In this document: positions 63,832-64,000 of the stretch, piece by piece
Layout: each line of letters starts with the position of its first letter
How positions within the stretch are numbered: position 1 is the first letter of the stretch
Translations under genes and position numbers: made by a program
NCBI GenBank assembly: GCA_030445275.1
Contig: JAUCSE010000105.1
Coordinates: 1 to 64,000 of the forward strand
Length of the DNA: 64,000 bases
Direction: 5' to 3'
From: Mucilaginibacter sp.
GTDB taxonomy: Bacteria; Bacteroidota; Bacteroidia; Sphingobacteriales; Sphingobacteriaceae
Notes under the pieces: generated by a model
Told to the model about the DNA's origin: nothing
What the model saw: only the letters and a program-made list of their open reading frames with translations
The model's database searches: none

Positions 63832-64000
63832 TTAATACCAGTCTACATTTAATATTTGCTGCATCCATGGCAGACGTATGATTGAAAACCCCCAGGGTAG
63901 TTTTCCTAATAAAACATCAATTGTTCGATGTTCAACCGTTAATAACCAGCTATTTTCTTTTGTTATGAGTTTTCCGTCACGCATCAGAAAAGCGTCGCGC
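63832..64000 (-). CDS. C-terminal end of an eCIS tape-measure-family protein (partial)
   Basis: The minus strand has an open frame of 55 codons entering from the right window edge and ending in TAA at 63832-63834. It reads RDAFLMRDGKLITKE, then WLLTVEHRTIDVLLGKLPWGFS and IIRLPWMQQILNVDWY. This LPWG...(I/L)PWM...W ending is the C-terminus of the contractile injection system tape-measure protein family (CIS_TMP). It lies 11 bases upstream of the smaller DUF4157 gene, giving a likely operon start. The rest of the gene is outside the window. Confidence 0.78.
   Translation of the reverse strand, partial: RDAFLMRDGKLITKENSWLLTVEHRTIDVLLGKLPWGFSIIRLPWMQQILNVDWY

Noticed and set aside
63821..63868. 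Upstream 16-codon extension of the smaller DUF4157 gene
   Set aside because: It overlaps the tape-measure-like stop in another frame. From 63820 the leader numbering matches the other DUF4157 protein exactly.
1..64000. CRISPR arrays, tRNA and rRNA genes
   Set aside because: I scanned for regularly spaced repeats and typical tRNA arms in the gaps and saw none. A profile search would settle it.

Overview
The window looks like chromosomal DNA of a Bacteroidota, most likely a Sphingobacteriaceae such as Mucilaginibacter or Pedobacter (an inference from gene content). The signs are a SusC/SusD pair under an ECF sigma/FecR pair, GH92/GH89/GH35 glycosidases, DUF5777 and DUF4157 proteins, LytS/LytT signalling, TAnnTTTG promoter elements, weak Shine-Dalgarno sequences and several TTG starts. 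I saw no rRNA, tRNA, transposase, integrase or CRISPR array. No gene-free stretch reaches 300 bases.

Layout. (1) 0.2-17.1 kb, all minus: a polysaccharide utilization locus. Transcription order is ECF sigma, FecR anti-sigma, SusC, SusD, GH89 alpha-N-acetylglucosaminidase, GH35 beta-galactosidase, an HGSNAT-like membrane acyltransferase, and GH92 alpha-mannosidase with a C-terminal LamG domain. The enzymes suit a glycan with alpha-GlcNAc, beta-Gal and alpha-Man, such as mucin-like, N-glycan or heparan-like material. (2) 17.3-22.2 kb: small housekeeping and stress genes (AraC regulator, SDR, DinB, esterase, SGNH hydrolase, nucleoside phosphorylase). (3) 22.4-26.3 kb: a sigma factor and a protein that appears to span both membranes, followed by YceI, DUF5777 and Rieske genes. 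(4) 27.2-35.5 kb, plus: a Wzx/Wzy-type surface polysaccharide operon. (5) 35.5-48.2 kb: a lipoprotein, then a tight operon of three radical SAM enzymes and two methyltransferases, then a divergent methyltransferase/amidohydrolase/glycosyltransferase operon and an ABC exporter/glycosyltransferase pair. (6) 48.3-56.2 kb: OmpA lipoprotein, ricin-like protein, PLP decarboxylase, DoxX, a GlxA-type regulator, and an operon joining a haem-binding/cytochrome-P460-like protein and a lipoprotein to a LytS/LytT two-component system. (7) 56.3-64.0 kb, minus: the edge of an extracellular contractile injection system (eCIS) locus. It holds the C-terminus of a tape-measure-family protein (cut by the window end), two DUF4157 proteins sharing a nearly identical ~190-residue N-terminal module but carrying different C-terminal domains (an aspzincin-like protease and a PD-(D/E)XK-like nuclease), a AAA+ ATPase and a four-helix membrane protein.

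Most novel parts: the two DUF4157 proteins as eCIS cargo; the radical SAM/methyltransferase cluster of unknown product; the sigma factor/dual-membrane regulator pair; and the GH89/HGSNAT-like pairing. Intergenic DNA also carries several families of palindromic repeats and some sharp palindromes. All functions are read by eye from protein sequence; no database search was run.
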